Positions 1 through 11,460 of a DNA stretch of 64,000 nucleotides are shown here, one piece after another. A program made the position numbers and the translations under genes. Positions within the stretch are counted from its first letter, which is position 1. The number at the start of each line of letters is the position of its first letter. Location of the stretch: contig CM041465.1 of assembly GCA_023213395.1 (NCBI GenBank), forward strand, positions 19,840,001 through 19,904,000. The letters are read 5' to 3'. A model generated the notes under the pieces. The model had not been told where the DNA came from. It made no database searches and worked only from the letters and a program-made list of their open reading frames with translations. The stretch is from Cycas panzhihuaensis (Eukaryota > Cycadophyta).

Positions 1-2316
1 CCGTACAATAAATAGACATGTAATAAATATGATCCTTACCTCATGCACTTTGTCAAACAAGAAGGTAGGCTAACTAAGTGTAAATGATATGTGAAAATTC
101 CCTTTCTTTTCTTTTCCTTTAAGTGATATATGGGGGTGAAGGAAAGTAAGCGAGAGAAGGAGGACTAAAGGGAAGTAGGAGGTATACCTAGGAACTAGGC
201 AGACGAAGGAGCACTACCCCTTGTCATATTCACCTTCCTCATGCTACTCCTAACTGCGGACAGTGTGGTGAAGTTGTGCCAGTGAAAAAGAGTAGGGGTT
301 TCCTTACCTTCCCTAAATCCAAAGGAAAATGGAAGAGAAAGCAAGAGTTATAAAAAAAGGAATCAAAAGAAATAGTGATCAGAAAGGTAGGAATGTACCT
401 AGATTAGAATGTCCTTCTTCCTCTCCATGCATAGTAAGAAGGGAACCTGTAACCAAGCAACATTTGCCTTTTCCCATGGGGTAATAAGAACATAAAAGAT
501 ATATGTGCAATATATAGAATAATATGATGCAAACTATCTAAGTCAAAGAAACATTTGCAACATAAGACTAAATCTCATCTCCTTTTTATTCTAACTTGCG
601 AATAATATGAAAAAGGGGCTTGGAGGAGAAAGGGTATAGTTAGCATCAAAATGGATAACCCTCCTAAGTCTATGATACTCCACATTGTCCAAGTACCAAA
701 GTGGAAAAGCAAGGAAAATGTAACAAAACCTTGAGATGCGAACAATATATTACGAGTGAAATTACATGTGTTGTCAATGTTGCAAAAGTTACAAAGTGTA
801 ACTTTTGCAACCTCAACCTAGCTTAACACCAAGTGATGGGTAGGGTATGGTTTGGGGCTGTAATCCCACTTGTGTAAGGTCTAGAAAGTTGAGAGCAAGT
901 GTAGTAATGGGCTATATATGATGCTACTAGTGACGACCTCCCTTCAAATAGCCCTTTAGAAGCCCAAGGGAGGCACGAAGGAGGAAGAGGTAGGGAGAGA
1001 AGGGGGCTACTCTTGAGGAGAAGGCTTTCTGGGTACAGAACTCCCACTTTTTCTCCTTTCAATCTCCTTGGAAGCCTCTTCCTCACTGCCTCCTTAGAAA
1101 AACTAGGGAAGAGCTAGAAGGAAACAGTGAGCAAATGAGAAAAGAAGGGTTTGCCTCCCATTTACAGTAGAAAAACTGGAGAAAGAAATTGTTGTAGAAA
1201 GTATACAAATAACTTTTGTAAAATTTAAAAGAGGGAAAGTAAAATAAAGGATAATGAGTACCTACTATGGGCAAACTAGGGGTAGATTTACTTGGAAAAT
1301 AAGAGAGAAAGACAAGCCTTATGGGGTTTATAGGTGAAACCCCAAAGGAGTAGCAAACTGAAGATAAAACTGGAATAAGATAAAAGATCTGTACTTGATG
1401 GAGTACTTGGAGTGCACCCTTCCTTTAGTTAGCGATGTTATAGGTCTTTTGCTATGGATCTAGAGCTGTAGAGGATTGGTATCAAGCTAAGAAGTTGATG
1501 TGTTAGACCTGTATTATTGCAGGGTGTTTCTGTAGAAAGGTCTCAAGAGTGAGTAAGAGAGAGAGTTTGAGAGAGTGGAAGAGAGGGAAATGAGGGTGTT
1601 TTTGGGTTTTTAAACCTAATCCTAGATCAATTGAGTGATTAGGGTTCGGTTTGGGCCAAGAATATGTCTCTACCATGTGGAAATTTCATAATAAATGTGA
1701 AATTATCCATGATAGATATTCAAAAATAATGTATGACAGTCATCCCATGGTAAACTTTGTGATACCATGAAGTTTGTAGCAGTACCACGATCTTTATTAT
1801 GGTGCGGTAGAAACATAAGTAAAAGAAGCTTGGGAGCTCAGAAAAAAGGGGGTACTTTAAGCCTGGGGGGGCATGGCACTCTATCCAGGTGGAAGGGGAC
1901 GATCATGGGACCAAAGAAACCTATGATAGGAAAAATACTAAAGGCGAGAAGCCCCCCAAAAGTTAATAAATAAGTGAAGAGACACCAACCATGCCTAGGC
2001 AAGGTTCTAGAGGTTGAGGTATGCCAATGGGCAATGTGATTAGACTAGGAGACCAATTGGTGCTTGGGCATAATGTGGAGGCATGGAGGAGGGTTGTGGA
2101 GCACCATTGGATATATATCCTAGATTGTCATAGGCTGAGTGGTATAATGTAACATGATCAAGCAACATATGTATAATGGTTATGTAATGAACCAAACAAT
2201 CATGTAATGTAGAAAAAATGCTTCAATTTACCTTTCTTAGAATTGACAAAGGCAAGGGATAGAAGCGTACCTGTACTTACCTAAGTCAACTCACCTATGT
2301 TCATTCTCGGTACCCA
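1..2316 (-). mobile_element. Tat-family LTR relative, antisense, left end outside window
   Basis: No coding signal is convincing here. Read on the minus strand from 2316, the sequence parallels the LTR of the Tat-like element at 8810-11200. It starts with a TGGGTACCGAGAATG-like edge. A stretch at 2240-2310 matches the LTR start (a TACTTACCTRAGTC-type block on the minus strand). GGTACC-type short repeats lie at about 1748-1815, and a GATTAGGG block with a TATA-like AT stretch near 1610-1645 sits about 670 bp from the edge, against about 630 bp in the intact LTR. An AAACACCCTG block follows. Downstream similarity toward position 1 is weak. The LTR edge abuts Copia RT sequence, so it inserted into that element. 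It could be a solo LTR or one end of an element running off the window. Confidence 0.5.
779..811. repeat. Perfect 15-bp inverted repeat (hairpin)
   Basis: Arms at 779-793 and 797-811 are exact reverse complements (GTTGCAAAAGTTACA against TGTAACTTTTGCAAC) around a 3-base AAG loop. It lies inside the diverged Tat LTR relative. No role is assigned. Confidence 0.9.
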
Positions 2317-3064
2317 AGATATACAACCAAAATATATCATTGAATTAATAAAAAGATTTAATATGGATAATGCTAATCCAGCACTCACACCTCTATAATT
2401 AGGTGTAAAATTAATATTTGATTGTTCTTCTCCATTGTGTGATCCTATATTATATCATCAACTAATAGAAAGTTTAATTTATTTAACTCATACTCGTCTA
2501 GATATATCTTTTATTGTTTCTTTATGTTCTAGATTTATGTAAAATCCTCATGAATCACATTGGAAAGCAGCAAAGCATATCTTACGATATCTTGTAAGTA
2601 TAATATATTGTGGTCTAACATATAATATTTATACTACTATATTAAAATTAATAGGATACATAAATTCTGATTTGGTAGGTGACTCTGATGATAGAAAATC
2701 TATTATTGGTTACATTTTCTTTCTTGATTCTTCACCTATTACTTGGTGAAGTAAGAAAATGCAAACATTATCTTTGTTTATAATGAAAGCTGAATATCGA
2801 GCACTTGTCGAGGCAAGTAAAGAAGCAATGTGGATAAAATCTTTATTAAGTGAACCTAATTTGTTTCCTAACTCCTCCATTAAACTTAATATTGATAATC
2901 AAGGTGCTATATCTATTTCTATAAATCTTGTTGCTCACTCTAAAACTAAACACATTGAATTACATCAACATTTTATTCGTAATCTTGTTCATGATAATAT
3001 TATTAATTTATTTTATTATCCTATAGATATGCAGTTTGCAGATATTCTCACTAAATCTTTATAA
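2317..3064 (+). pseudogene. Copia RT C-terminus and RNase H remnant
   Basis: This is the tail of a Ty1/Copia polyprotein. The RT end is readable from 2317 (a YTTKYIIEL-like start, then LIYLTHTRLDIS near 2475-2510). RNase H follows, with DDRKSIIGY near 2690-2715, AEYRALVEASKEAMW near 2788-2835, NIDNQGAISIS near 2890-2925, a TKHIELHQHF block, and a DILTKSL end before the stop at 3062-3064. Stops occur inside (for example near 2540 and 2747). Everything upstream of the RT end was displaced by the LTR inserted at 2316, so gag and integrase are absent here. Confidence 0.85.
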
Positions 3065-3189
3065 GAAGTAAAATTCAACAAAATGCAAGATTTATTGAAG
3101 ATTGAAGAACTCTTCATCAAAGGGGGATCATCATGCTAAATTCTTCTTCTATCTTCTATCTTTTTCTCTATTGTATAAAAGATAACATT

Positions 3190-3198
3190 AAAGGGGGA
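3190..3198 (+). promoter_or_regulatory. Polypurine tract before Copia 3' LTR
   Basis: AAAGGGGGA lies directly before TATTAGAAT, which I read as a decayed TGTTAGAAT LTR start. In Copia elements this tract primes plus-strand DNA synthesis. A similar AAAGGGGGA at about 3119-3127 is an alternative. Confidence 0.65.
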
Positions 3199-3533
3199 TA
3201 TTAGAATAAAGTAATGTTATCTTTATTAACCTAATTTCACTAAACACCTAATTATGTAAATTTTGTTGAAATAACAAACTTCTGACACCAACAAACATTT
3301 TTCCCCTTAAAAGTCTCCTCCTAGATTTCTAGAGGTTGGTCTGTCTACCTATCTGATGGGTTGCTGTCTTTAGGTAGTTAGGTATTACATTACAGATAGA
3401 TGAACATAGTTTGTATATGATGTGGAGGCTGACCGAGTTATCTTATATTAAAGATGTTGTTGAAACTTAAATCAGTACTAGAAAGAGAAAGGGTGAGATC
3501 CTCACTAAAAACCTATAATGTATAAGTATTTTA

Positions 3534-3597
<64 letters not shown>

Positions 3598-3650
3598 AGG
3601 TGGTTTTTAATCCCTTAATGGGATTTTCCAGCTATCTACATACTGTGTTG
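3199..3650 (+). mobile_element. Copia 3' LTR remnant
   Basis: The LTR follows the polypurine tract and has no coding capacity. It contains the TA microsatellite and, near 3600-3650, a block (ggttttt...ccttaatgggattttcc) like the U5 end of other Copia LTRs in this window. The 3' edge is approximate because its upstream partner LTR is not present. Confidence 0.5.
3537..3594. repeat. (TA)n microsatellite
   Basis: An uninterrupted TA dinucleotide run of about 58 bp within the Copia LTR. Confidence 0.97.
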
Positions 3651-3719
3651 TGTATTTATTAAATTAAATGTTATTTATATAAATTAAACGTAAATTTATT
3701 GGATTATGCATATGCTACA

Positions 3720-5030
3720 AACCCTCTCTGTAATAGGATTCTTCATCATCTTTTACATACTTTCATTATCACAATAAAAGATGGTGGGTGCATGTTATTG
3801 AATTTCAATCTTGATGACTCAGTTGTAGCATGGGAAACTACTTTATATTCTACTTAGATAGAGGAAAAGAAAATATTTAGCTATTTCTTATAGCTCCACG
3901 AGATTACAGATAAGTTCATATTAAAATAATAGCTTGAAGTTGAATGGTGAGTGTCTTGACAACTAGCCCAATCACCATCTATATATCTCTTTAGGATAAG
4001 TGAGTTAATTTGGTTGCATTCAAGGTAAAATAGATGTATGCCATGAATATATTTGAGGATCCTAGTGGCTACTTTCTAATGAGATGATTTTTGATTATGG
4101 CATATACCTGAAGAAGATCCCTACTACATATGAGATGTCTGGATGAGTGTGGGTGAGATAAATAAGGTTCCCAACTAATTACTAATACAAAGTGGGATCA
4201 AAAGGCTTTCCTTATTCATCTAGGTTTAGCTTGGTTCTTATCTCCATAGGAGTTGGTGCTAGCTTACATTCTATCATCTTGAATCTTTCTAAGAGCTCAT
4301 TAGCATACTTAGTTTGAGTTAGGAAGATCTGTCCTGATTCTTTCTAAAATTTAATTCCAAGGAAGTATTGGAGTAACCTAAGATTAATCATCTTAAAGTT
4401 ACTTTTTAATTTTGATTAAAGCCAAGCAATGCTATCTCTGTCATTATCAGTGATTACAAGATCATCCACATAGAGAACTATGATTGCATTTAAATTATCT
4501 CTAACCTAAATGTAGAGATCAAGGTCAAAGGGTAAACGATTGAATCCATACTAGTTAAGAAAGGCATCTATCTTCATATACCAGGCACATGGTACCTGCA
4601 TGAGTCCATAAAGGGATTTTTAAGTTTGCAAACTAAGTGTTCTTGTCCTAGAATAATATATATGGGGGATTGTTTTAAGAAAACCTCTTTTTTGAGCTCT
4701 CCATTGAGGAAAGTACTCTTTACATCCATTTGATAAATAGGCCATCTAAATTGGTCCATTAAAGATATAACCAAATGGAATATGGTCATGTTAGTGACTA
4801 ATGCAAAGGTCTCATCATAATCAATTCCTTCCTACTGTTCGAAACCTCTTGCTACAAGGTGAGATTTTTAATGTTTGATGGTACCATTTGCATAGAATTT
4901 GGTGTTGTATAACCATCTACAATTAATTGCTTTCTTACTAAGTCATAATTTAATTAGCTTCTAAGTGTTATTTTTAATTATAGAATACATTTCTTCATCC
5001 ATAGATGCTTTCCACATTTGGCCTTTAACT
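3720..5030 (-). pseudogene. Copia reverse transcriptase and RNase H, decayed
   Basis: On the minus strand the RT starts near 5030 and carries ARGFEQ followed by EGIDYDETFA near 4810-4860, then IYQMDVKSTFLNGELKKE near 4675-4740. The catalytic segment LYVDDLVITDND is intact near 4445-4480, so both metal-binding aspartates remain. RNase H is partial, with a VEYKVVSHATTES stretch near 3820-3860, then frame loss. Several TAG codons replace Gln. It would copy the element's RNA into DNA inside virus-like particles if intact; here it is dead. Confidence 0.85.
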
Positions 5031-5389
5031 ACCTCCTCAAATATGGAAGGCTCATGTGTTTCAAATACATGAGCCAGGAGGACAAAGTTTGTGGAGTGTC
5101 TCATTTTAGACAGCATTTTGGAAACTGTAGGAGGAGGAGAAGCATCCTTTAAGAGCTATTAAACCCGCTTATGAGATGGCTAAAAGCTAGTTGCTTCCAC
5201 ATGAAGGTTATCAACTGATATTAGAGGCAAGGTTCTTCTTACTTAAGTGTATGATGAAGATATTACTGGAATCAAAGAAGAACCTAAAGTGTAAGAGAAG
5301 GTTGGTGCTGGTGGCTCCAAAATTTGTCTAAGAGTCACTTGATATGTACCAACTTCTTCTACTACTATAGTTTGAGGTTAAGATAGAGT

Positions 5390-6130
5390 TAGGTCCTATG
5401 TTTCTTCTATAAATATTACATCCTGTGTGGTGTAAGCTTGGTTACCAACTATGTTAAACACTTTATAGCCTTTGTAACTAGATATAAAGCTAAGGAAGAT
5501 GAACTTAAGGCTCTTATCATCGAGCTTCTTTCTTTTGTCCTTTAGGATACATTTATAGTCTATACATCTAAAGATCTTCAAGTGTGTTATAGATTGGTTA
5601 TGACCTAATCGAGCTTCTTTAAGAATAGTGTTCCTAACCATAATTGTAGAACTTATGTTGGTTAGGTAAGCAACTATGTCAATGGTATCAACCTTAAAAC
5701 TGGTGGTAGGGTTAGTAGCACTAAGCATGGATTTTCCTTTGTTGATCAATATTTGATTCATCCTTTTAGCTAGACCATTTTGTTGAGGTATGTGGGGAGT
5801 GGAGAGTTGACATTGGATGCCATGTTCCTTGTAAAAGTTATTGAAATGGTTTAAAATATATTTAACATTATTATTACATTTAAGGATCTTGATTATCATT
5901 TCACTTTCATTTTCTATGATACCTTTGAACTCTTTAAATCTATCTAGGGCTTGATACTTATTTCTTAAGAAATAGACCTACATTTCTTTTGAGAAGTCAT
6001 CTATAAATGTGATAAAATACTAGCCTCCATTGAGAGATTAGATGGACATGGGCCTATAAATATCTAATGGACCAACTCTAATGGTTATGAGTCTCTCCAT
6101 GTATTCTTACAAGGGGATTTTTCTCTTTGT
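5390..6130 (-). pseudogene. Copia integrase core, partial
   Basis: An unbroken 167-codon stretch (5396-5899) includes HGIQCQLSTPHIPQQNGLAK, the typical Copia integrase block around the third acidic residue. In this copy the acidic residue before it appears as NNNVKY rather than DNGGEY, so the catalytic triad is damaged. Upstream (5900-6035) ITFIDDFSKEMYVYFL supplies the first conserved aspartate region. The stretch after it (VGNQAYTTQDVIFIEE) is the usual linker to RT. Confidence 0.85.
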
Positions 6131-6441
6131 TACTTTCCCTTTAGGTAGGCTTCATAAATGTTATTGTATCTCTTAATTTTGGGTAACCCATATACTATTT
6201 GGAGCCTAAACATGAGGTTTAAACTTTGCATGTTTAAATGATCTAGGTATTGATGCCATAGGTGGCCTTTGGAGCTATTTGAGTTGAAACTATCCTTTAA
6301 ATAGGAGAATTCACCTGGTTCTTTGATGTAAAGTGATTCTTCATCAATTACATCCTTCAACTTATCAGGTTGAGTTGTGTTGACCATTAGGGGGATATTA
6401 TCTAGCCTATATAAGCTAGTATCTTCATGTGTTGTGGCCAC
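6130..6441 (-). pseudogene. Copia GAG-pre-integrase domain
   Basis: A 103-codon open stretch contains LWHQYLDHLNMQSLNLM, matching the LWHxRLGH motif of the zinc-binding N-terminal integrase region, and ends near LKGK. It sits just upstream of the integrase core on the same strand. Confidence 0.8.
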
Positions 6442-6999
6442 AAGTTATGATTCTACAAATGCCCTAGCTAAAGAAGACATTTAAATTCTACTTGTCCATT
6501 TAACTAATAGAAAGCAGGTTTATCCTCATTTAAGTTACAAGGAACACCTTGTTGATGTGATGCATGATGTTAAATCCCTTCAACGTTATTGGCACCCTAC
6601 TAATTTTGGTCACATTATAAGTCAATTTCCCTAAATGTGATAGTTTGAGTATTGATTAGATGGGCCTCTTCTAATATCTCTTTTGAACCTGTCATATATC
6701 ACATTGCACTAGAGTTAAGGAGCTAAATAGTCCCATCAAATTATGAAGAAAGTGTTATAAAGAATAGATTATGGGAGGAGAAGTCCTGACTATCTCTTAT
6801 GTTACCTCCTTGTTATTTATTATTCTATTAGTTTGTTTGATTTATATTGGGGAACCACTACCTATTTTGAGGTCTTTATCCTTGGGTGGGTCTAGGATTC
6901 TAATTTTGTTGGTAGAATTAGTCTTGTAGTCAGTATGATGGCTCTTCCTATGGATAGTGAAGGCCTCCTTGTTGTTGAATAAGGCTACCTTATTAATAA

Positions 7000-8160
7000 T
7001 AGGAACCTTATTAGTCTAAAATAGGGCCTTATTATTGTGGAAAAGGGGCTCCATATGGAGGGCATAGTCCTCCTTGTTAGTGTCCTTATCTTTGTTGAGA
7101 GTAACTAGGACCTCCTTGATGGTATGAGGGTGCTCCTTATTGATAGATGAGGGGTGGTTGTTAGTAATATGGCCCATATACTTGGCTCCGTTAGTTCTAC
7201 AAGAGTTGTAAATCAACTTGTAATTTCCTGCATTCAATAGTTAGATCTCCAATTTTACCATCATAGAGGCATGTGACATTTAGCTTGCCCAGGTGATTCT
7301 TTTAAGATTATCCCTATGGTTGGCATTAAAACTATTAAGGCTACTAAGTTGGATAGGAGGCAGAGGAGGTGCTAACTAGATGTTTCTACTATTGAGTTGG
7401 CTATTGATGTGACTCTTGAGATATGATGAGAGAGTCTAAGTGTTGAGTTAGATCTTATTACTAACTAAGTCATTAGGCTACTCTATTAATAGTCTTTCCC
7501 TTTTCTAAGTTTTGGGCTGTAAAGTAGGACTGAGCCAAATGTGGATGTCACCCCTAGTCGATTGAGTATATTCTTCTTTCATAGAAAGAGCCCCTCAAAG
7601 GTTATAAAGTCCATCTTAGAGTAATTATCATGTAACTTAGAGATATAGGAGTTGTATTCAATAAATAAAATGTTAATAATTCTAGACATCAAATCATGGT
7701 GAGAAGGTGGCTCATAATTAACTGGTTCTTAATTATTTTTACTTTAGTTAAATAGTTAGCAATATGTCTAGAAGAAGGCATTGCAAAAAGATAGGATTTG
7801 AGTGTTAAAGATCTAGATTTGTCTTTTCTCTTATATAGGGCACAAAGTATGTTCCATGCCTCATGAGATGTTTGAGTAGTTTCAATGTTTTGGTCCACTT
7901 AGTTTTCAACAACCAAATGGAGGAAGGATAATGCAATGTTATTCTTAACTTTGAAGTTTGTTAAGGCTACTAGATCTGGTGGTATTATTTTAGTAAGATC
8001 ATTATCATCTTTCGTAGGTATAGGAAGGGGTATATCCCTATTAACATAGACCTAAAATTCATTTATGATGAGTAAGTTTTTAACTTGTTTCTTCTATAGT
8101 ATGGAGTTATTGATGTCATTGAGTTTAATATTGTTGGAAAAGAGCATTTGTGATACTATG
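7000..8160 (-). pseudogene. Copia gag, decayed
   Basis: A 69-codon fragment (7689-7898) reads TSHEAWNILCALYKRKDKSR, the typical Copia gag (UBN2-type) block. A second open stretch (7016-7237) lies downstream where nucleocapsid and protease would be, but I see no intact CCHC knuckle or DTG/DSG site. Frames are broken and the start codon is not identifiable. Confidence 0.65.
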
Positions 8161-8199
8161 TCTCAAAGTTTTTGTGTTTGATTTTATGTCTTCAAAGGT

Positions 8200-8551
8200 T
8201 TATGTAGATGTATAATAAGGTACTAATCTACCTAAGTGGCTACTAATCTAGGATTCTAAGGTTAATGGTCTCCAAGAAAGTTCTTAGTTACTATCCTCTC
8301 TAGTGGTGCCTATCTATAAGTGATAAACTAGGGACTTGATATATCAGTACGTGAGCTCAAAGGCTCAACATACCTTAATACATGGGCAATAAAGAAGGTC
8401 TAAGAGCCCTCTAATTTATTTCCCTAACTGCACTAGACTCATACCCCATAATAGATATAATAGTGAGAACTTATTTAACAAAGGCACTCACCCCTTCCAA
8501 GTCTAACCTAGTCTCTAAACTCTAAAAATAAAGGGTCTCCACCTTAGCCTG
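8200..8551. other. Intergenic, no coding signal
   Basis: AT-rich sequence between the minus-strand Copia remnant and the left LTR of Gypsy G. I see no open frame or structured repeat. It may be the Copia leader or LTR. Confidence 0.5.
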
Positions 8552-8809
8552 TGATCTATCTGCCATATGTCTACATAAAGCAGAAAACTATAAGCATTGG
8601 CACAATTGAGAGAAATAGGGCCAAATGATGTCAAACTAATATGAAATTATTTGGAAAGGAAGAAGACACATCCCACTATATTTGTGCAAAAGGTGGGGTT
8701 AAAAAAATACCATTTGTTTATATGGCAAGCTTTGTTTTATAGAAAATAACTCAAATAACTAACATATAAACAATAAATACATACTATTTTAAATCAATAG
8801 AAATGAGGG
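8552..8809 (+). mobile_element. Gypsy G 5' LTR, fragment 1
   Basis: Starts TGATCTATCTGCCATATG, matching the starts of the solo LTR at 30590 and the 3' LTR at 35360. The shared block around AGCATTGGCAYAACT and GAAGAAGACAYATCCCAC confirms the family. It is cut at 8809 by insertion of the Tat-like element. The LTR resumes at 22789. Confidence 0.8.
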
Positions 8810-9260
8810 TGTTTCCCAACTTCCGGGAATGGATACAGAGAGGTCGACTCAGGTAAGTAAAGGTATGTTTCTCACCTTACTTTCGCTTCTTATGAGGAGT
8901 ATTTACTTGCATGCTACATGTTTTTCATAGATGGTTTGCACCATCTATACCTCTTTAACCTATGATGACTATAGCGAGGGCACACTCCCAGTATGTGTGG
9001 CACTCCAGTGGCCACGTCACTTCCTACAATCTTCCCTACTCCCCTTAAGACTTACTTGATTCATGTGATGATTACTCGTATGTTGATTTATCGCCATTTG
9101 GTATCTTTGTTATGTCCTTGAGTCTCATGATTACCTTTTTGTGGCTCTTGGTCCATTGTTTAGCTCTAGGCAGGTGGGCCTGCCCCCATGCTAGCCTCCT
9201 AGTACACTGGCCCATAGCCCTGGCTAGATGTTTGGGCTAGTTTGGCCCTCTGGCCCCGCA

Positions 9261-9344
9261 CCGCAGTAAATTTTGTGGTACCATGATGTTTACCGCGGTA
9301 CCGCGATATGTACCGTGGTACCGTGATATGTACCGCAGTGCAAC
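9261..9344 (+). repeat. 20-bp tandem repeat with GGTACC core
   Basis: Two clear 20-bp units (9291-9310 and 9311-9330), each of the form TACCGYGGTACCGYGATATG, are flanked by diverged half units. Each unit is itself palindromic around GGTACC. The array lies about 150 bp upstream of the TATA-like box in the LTR U3 region. Related copies occur at 20465-20531, 18131-18215 and 1748-1815. Confidence 0.8.
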
Positions 9345-9437
9345 TATTATGTTTTATTTTTTGAAATCGCTGTGGTAATTCTCGTATTTATTACAGAATT
9401 GCCACATGTCCTTCAACCCACCTCAGCACTAGCCAAG

Positions 9438-9475
9438 CCCTAATCGCTCGATTAGGGTTGGGGCTGAGTATTTAA
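9438..9475 (+). promoter_or_regulatory. LTR promoter: palindrome plus TATA-like box
   Basis: CCCTAATCG-CT-CGATTAGGG (9438-9457) is a perfect 9-bp inverted repeat, 11 bp upstream of TATTTAA (9469-9475). Both are preserved in the 3' LTR (20623-20642 and 20654-20660), which supports a promoter role. Transcription start is inferred, not seen. Confidence 0.55.
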
Positions 9476-11201
9476 GCTCTCCTCAACTCATTTTTTGGAT
9501 CTTTTTTGCTCTCTTTGGAAGGAATACAAAGGAAAAACACCCTACTCTTTGCTCTGTTCTTTTACTCTGCTGCATTTCCAGGACCTGCAACTACTCCTCT
9601 ACGCCCAACTCTCCTTAGGCTTTGCTGTGACACCCTCACAACTCATTGCACGCCCTAGAGAGGGCCTCCTTGAGGAGTTTTCAGGGTCTCTTTGCCCAGG
9701 CAATCCCCGAGTGGTCCCAGAAGCAGGATTTCCCTCAACCGCCTTAGCAGGGACTCCATACCTGCTGTATCTCAGTCTTTTCTTAGGTTTTTCAGCCTCT
9801 TCTCAACAGGCTTTTATAGAGGCAAATACCTCCCCACTTTCTCTTGAGGTATTTATTGATTTAAAGTCATTTCTTTGCTCAGTTTATGCCCAGATTTGTG
9901 TATGTTTGTCACTAGTTTTCTTCTCCTTGTTTCAAGACTTTGTTTCTTGCTTTCTCTTTGATTTTTCTCTGTTGCTTGAGCCTCTTCTCCTATGTTTCAT
10001 GCCCAGGACAATGGCCAAAGAGAACTCCATAGGGTTTGGGATAGAGCTGGGTGGATTCTATGCCACCTTTGCACTCCCTAAGAGGCTTCCACCCTCCAAA
10101 CCCTCCTCTTTTGCCCCTGTGCTATCCCTGGAGTGGGCAAAGGATTAGAGGATCATTTCCAGTCGCTGAAACTAGCATTTGCACCTGTTGCAATGCTAGT
10201 TTGTAGGACCATTTCTCTTATCTGGGCAATGCATAAGCCCTAGAAACTCTTTCTAGCTCAACCCTTCTCTCAACATCCCGGTTTGCTTCCTATAGTACTC
10301 CAGCTCATTGAGGACTTCCTTGGGCTTTTGTTACCCCTATTTACAGCCAGCTATATAGCCATACCCTCGCTGCCATGCAACTTCTTGAGGGAGGGTAGGG
10401 TTGCCCTTTATGGGAGGTGGGTCACTCCAAGGAACAATTTGGACATCTTGTGGAAGCATCGTTGCTTTGACCGCACCCTCATCCCAACTATGCACCCTTG
10501 CTTTATTTCACTCTCTCTCTTTTGAAAAGGTTTGCATAGTAGTAATTAGACAACATAAAAGAAAAAGGGAATCAATTCTTTTTATCTGCATTTTGTATGT
10601 TATATCTCATATATAATACCTATTTTAAGAAAGGGCTCTTAGGAAGTTTTTCCCTTAGCCTTTCCCCTTAGCTTGTAAACCCCTTTGCTCCCTTGGCTTA
10701 TCATATTTGATTTGGTTTACTTGCATGTACACCTTAGCACTTTCATTTTCTTGGGTTGTACCCTTAAAGGGAGATTTTGGAGTGGTTGACCGTTCCCATT
10801 CCCTTCCTCTTTCCTTGGTTCTATTTACTTAGCCAAATAACTAAGGGGATCCTAGTTATGCCATAGGCTATTTGCTTGCCTTGCTCTTGCTTGTTTCCCT
10901 CCGCCATAGGGAAACCCCCGAGGATTCACTTCCTCCCCTTTCGGCCATCCAAGGGTGGGAGGACTTTCCTCCTGAATCTATCCAGGCTACCTTTTCACCT
11001 TCCCTCTTCTTAGTCAAAGAGGGGAACCACCCTTAGGTAGTTGGGTATCATCCGCAGGTCCTGAACTCATGTTATGGTGTATGGGGTGCCCTGCGTGGTA
11101 CTCACCTCGCTTGTAGGTTCCTATCCGCACCCCTATATCATCATCGATTATATTTACCATTCCTACTTAGCTAGGTGGTTATCCCATAGATGTGCATCCA
11201 C

Positions 11202-11219
11202 TGGTGATCATACTGGGGA
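11202..11219 (+). promoter_or_regulatory. Primer-binding site candidate of Tat-like element
   Basis: TGGTGATCATACTGGGGA starts one base after the LTR end. It has the TGG start and GGGGA end of plant Gypsy primer sites. The tRNA is uncertain. It fits a diverged TGGCGA-type site rather than the Met type used by the Copia elements here. Confidence 0.55.
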
Positions 11220-11460
11220 CTTACTAGTAAGGGAGATAGTCTTCATCCCTTTCTGTTGGTATTACTACCTTCTAGTGGTTCCTTTCACTTTATCTCCTTT
11301 GTTGGGGAGCCCCCAACGTACACTCCTTATGGCTCTTTCCTTCTTCTAAAGTGTTAGTAAGCTTTGTATGTGACACTTGTCTTATCACTTACGTGGTTTG
11401 CCTCTATTGTTAGAAGATCCCGGGTATCATCCTCTTTTATCGACGGATTCTGATTTGACC

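Larger units (their letters stand above)
3700..8200 (-). mobile_element. Degenerate Copia element, minus strand
   Basis: The domain order on the minus strand is gag (right), gag-pre-integrase, integrase, RT and RNase H (left), the Copia order. Many stops and small indels break the frame and no intact polyprotein remains. I could not find paired LTRs or a target-site duplication. The right side (8200-8551) is AT-rich without coding signal and may hold its leader or LTR. Confidence 0.8.
8810..11200 (+). mobile_element. Tat-like 5' LTR (2391 bp)
   Basis: Begins TGTTTCCCAACTTCCGGG and ends GCATCCA. It is collinear with 20015-22783 except for about 380 bp missing here near 10434. It holds GGTACC-type repeats (9261-9344), a palindrome (9438-9457) and a TATA-like box (9469-9475), so transcription probably starts near 9500. 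A 217-codon open stretch at 9495-10148 lies in the likely R/U5 part. In the other LTR the matching region is broken, so I do not call it a gene. Confidence 0.85.

Noticed and set aside
823-1274. Two short minus-strand frames (87 and 63 codons)
   Set aside because: No domain, and located in LTR-like sequence; low-complexity chance frames.
9261-9344. Possible CRISPR-like array
   Set aside because: Units are directly adjacent without spacers, and the DNA is a plant retrotransposon LTR.
9495-10148. 217-codon open frame in the Tat 5' LTR
   Set aside because: Hydrophobic, no recognisable domain, and broken in the 3' LTR (split near 20990). Likely chance in pyrimidine-rich DNA, though a leader peptide cannot be excluded.
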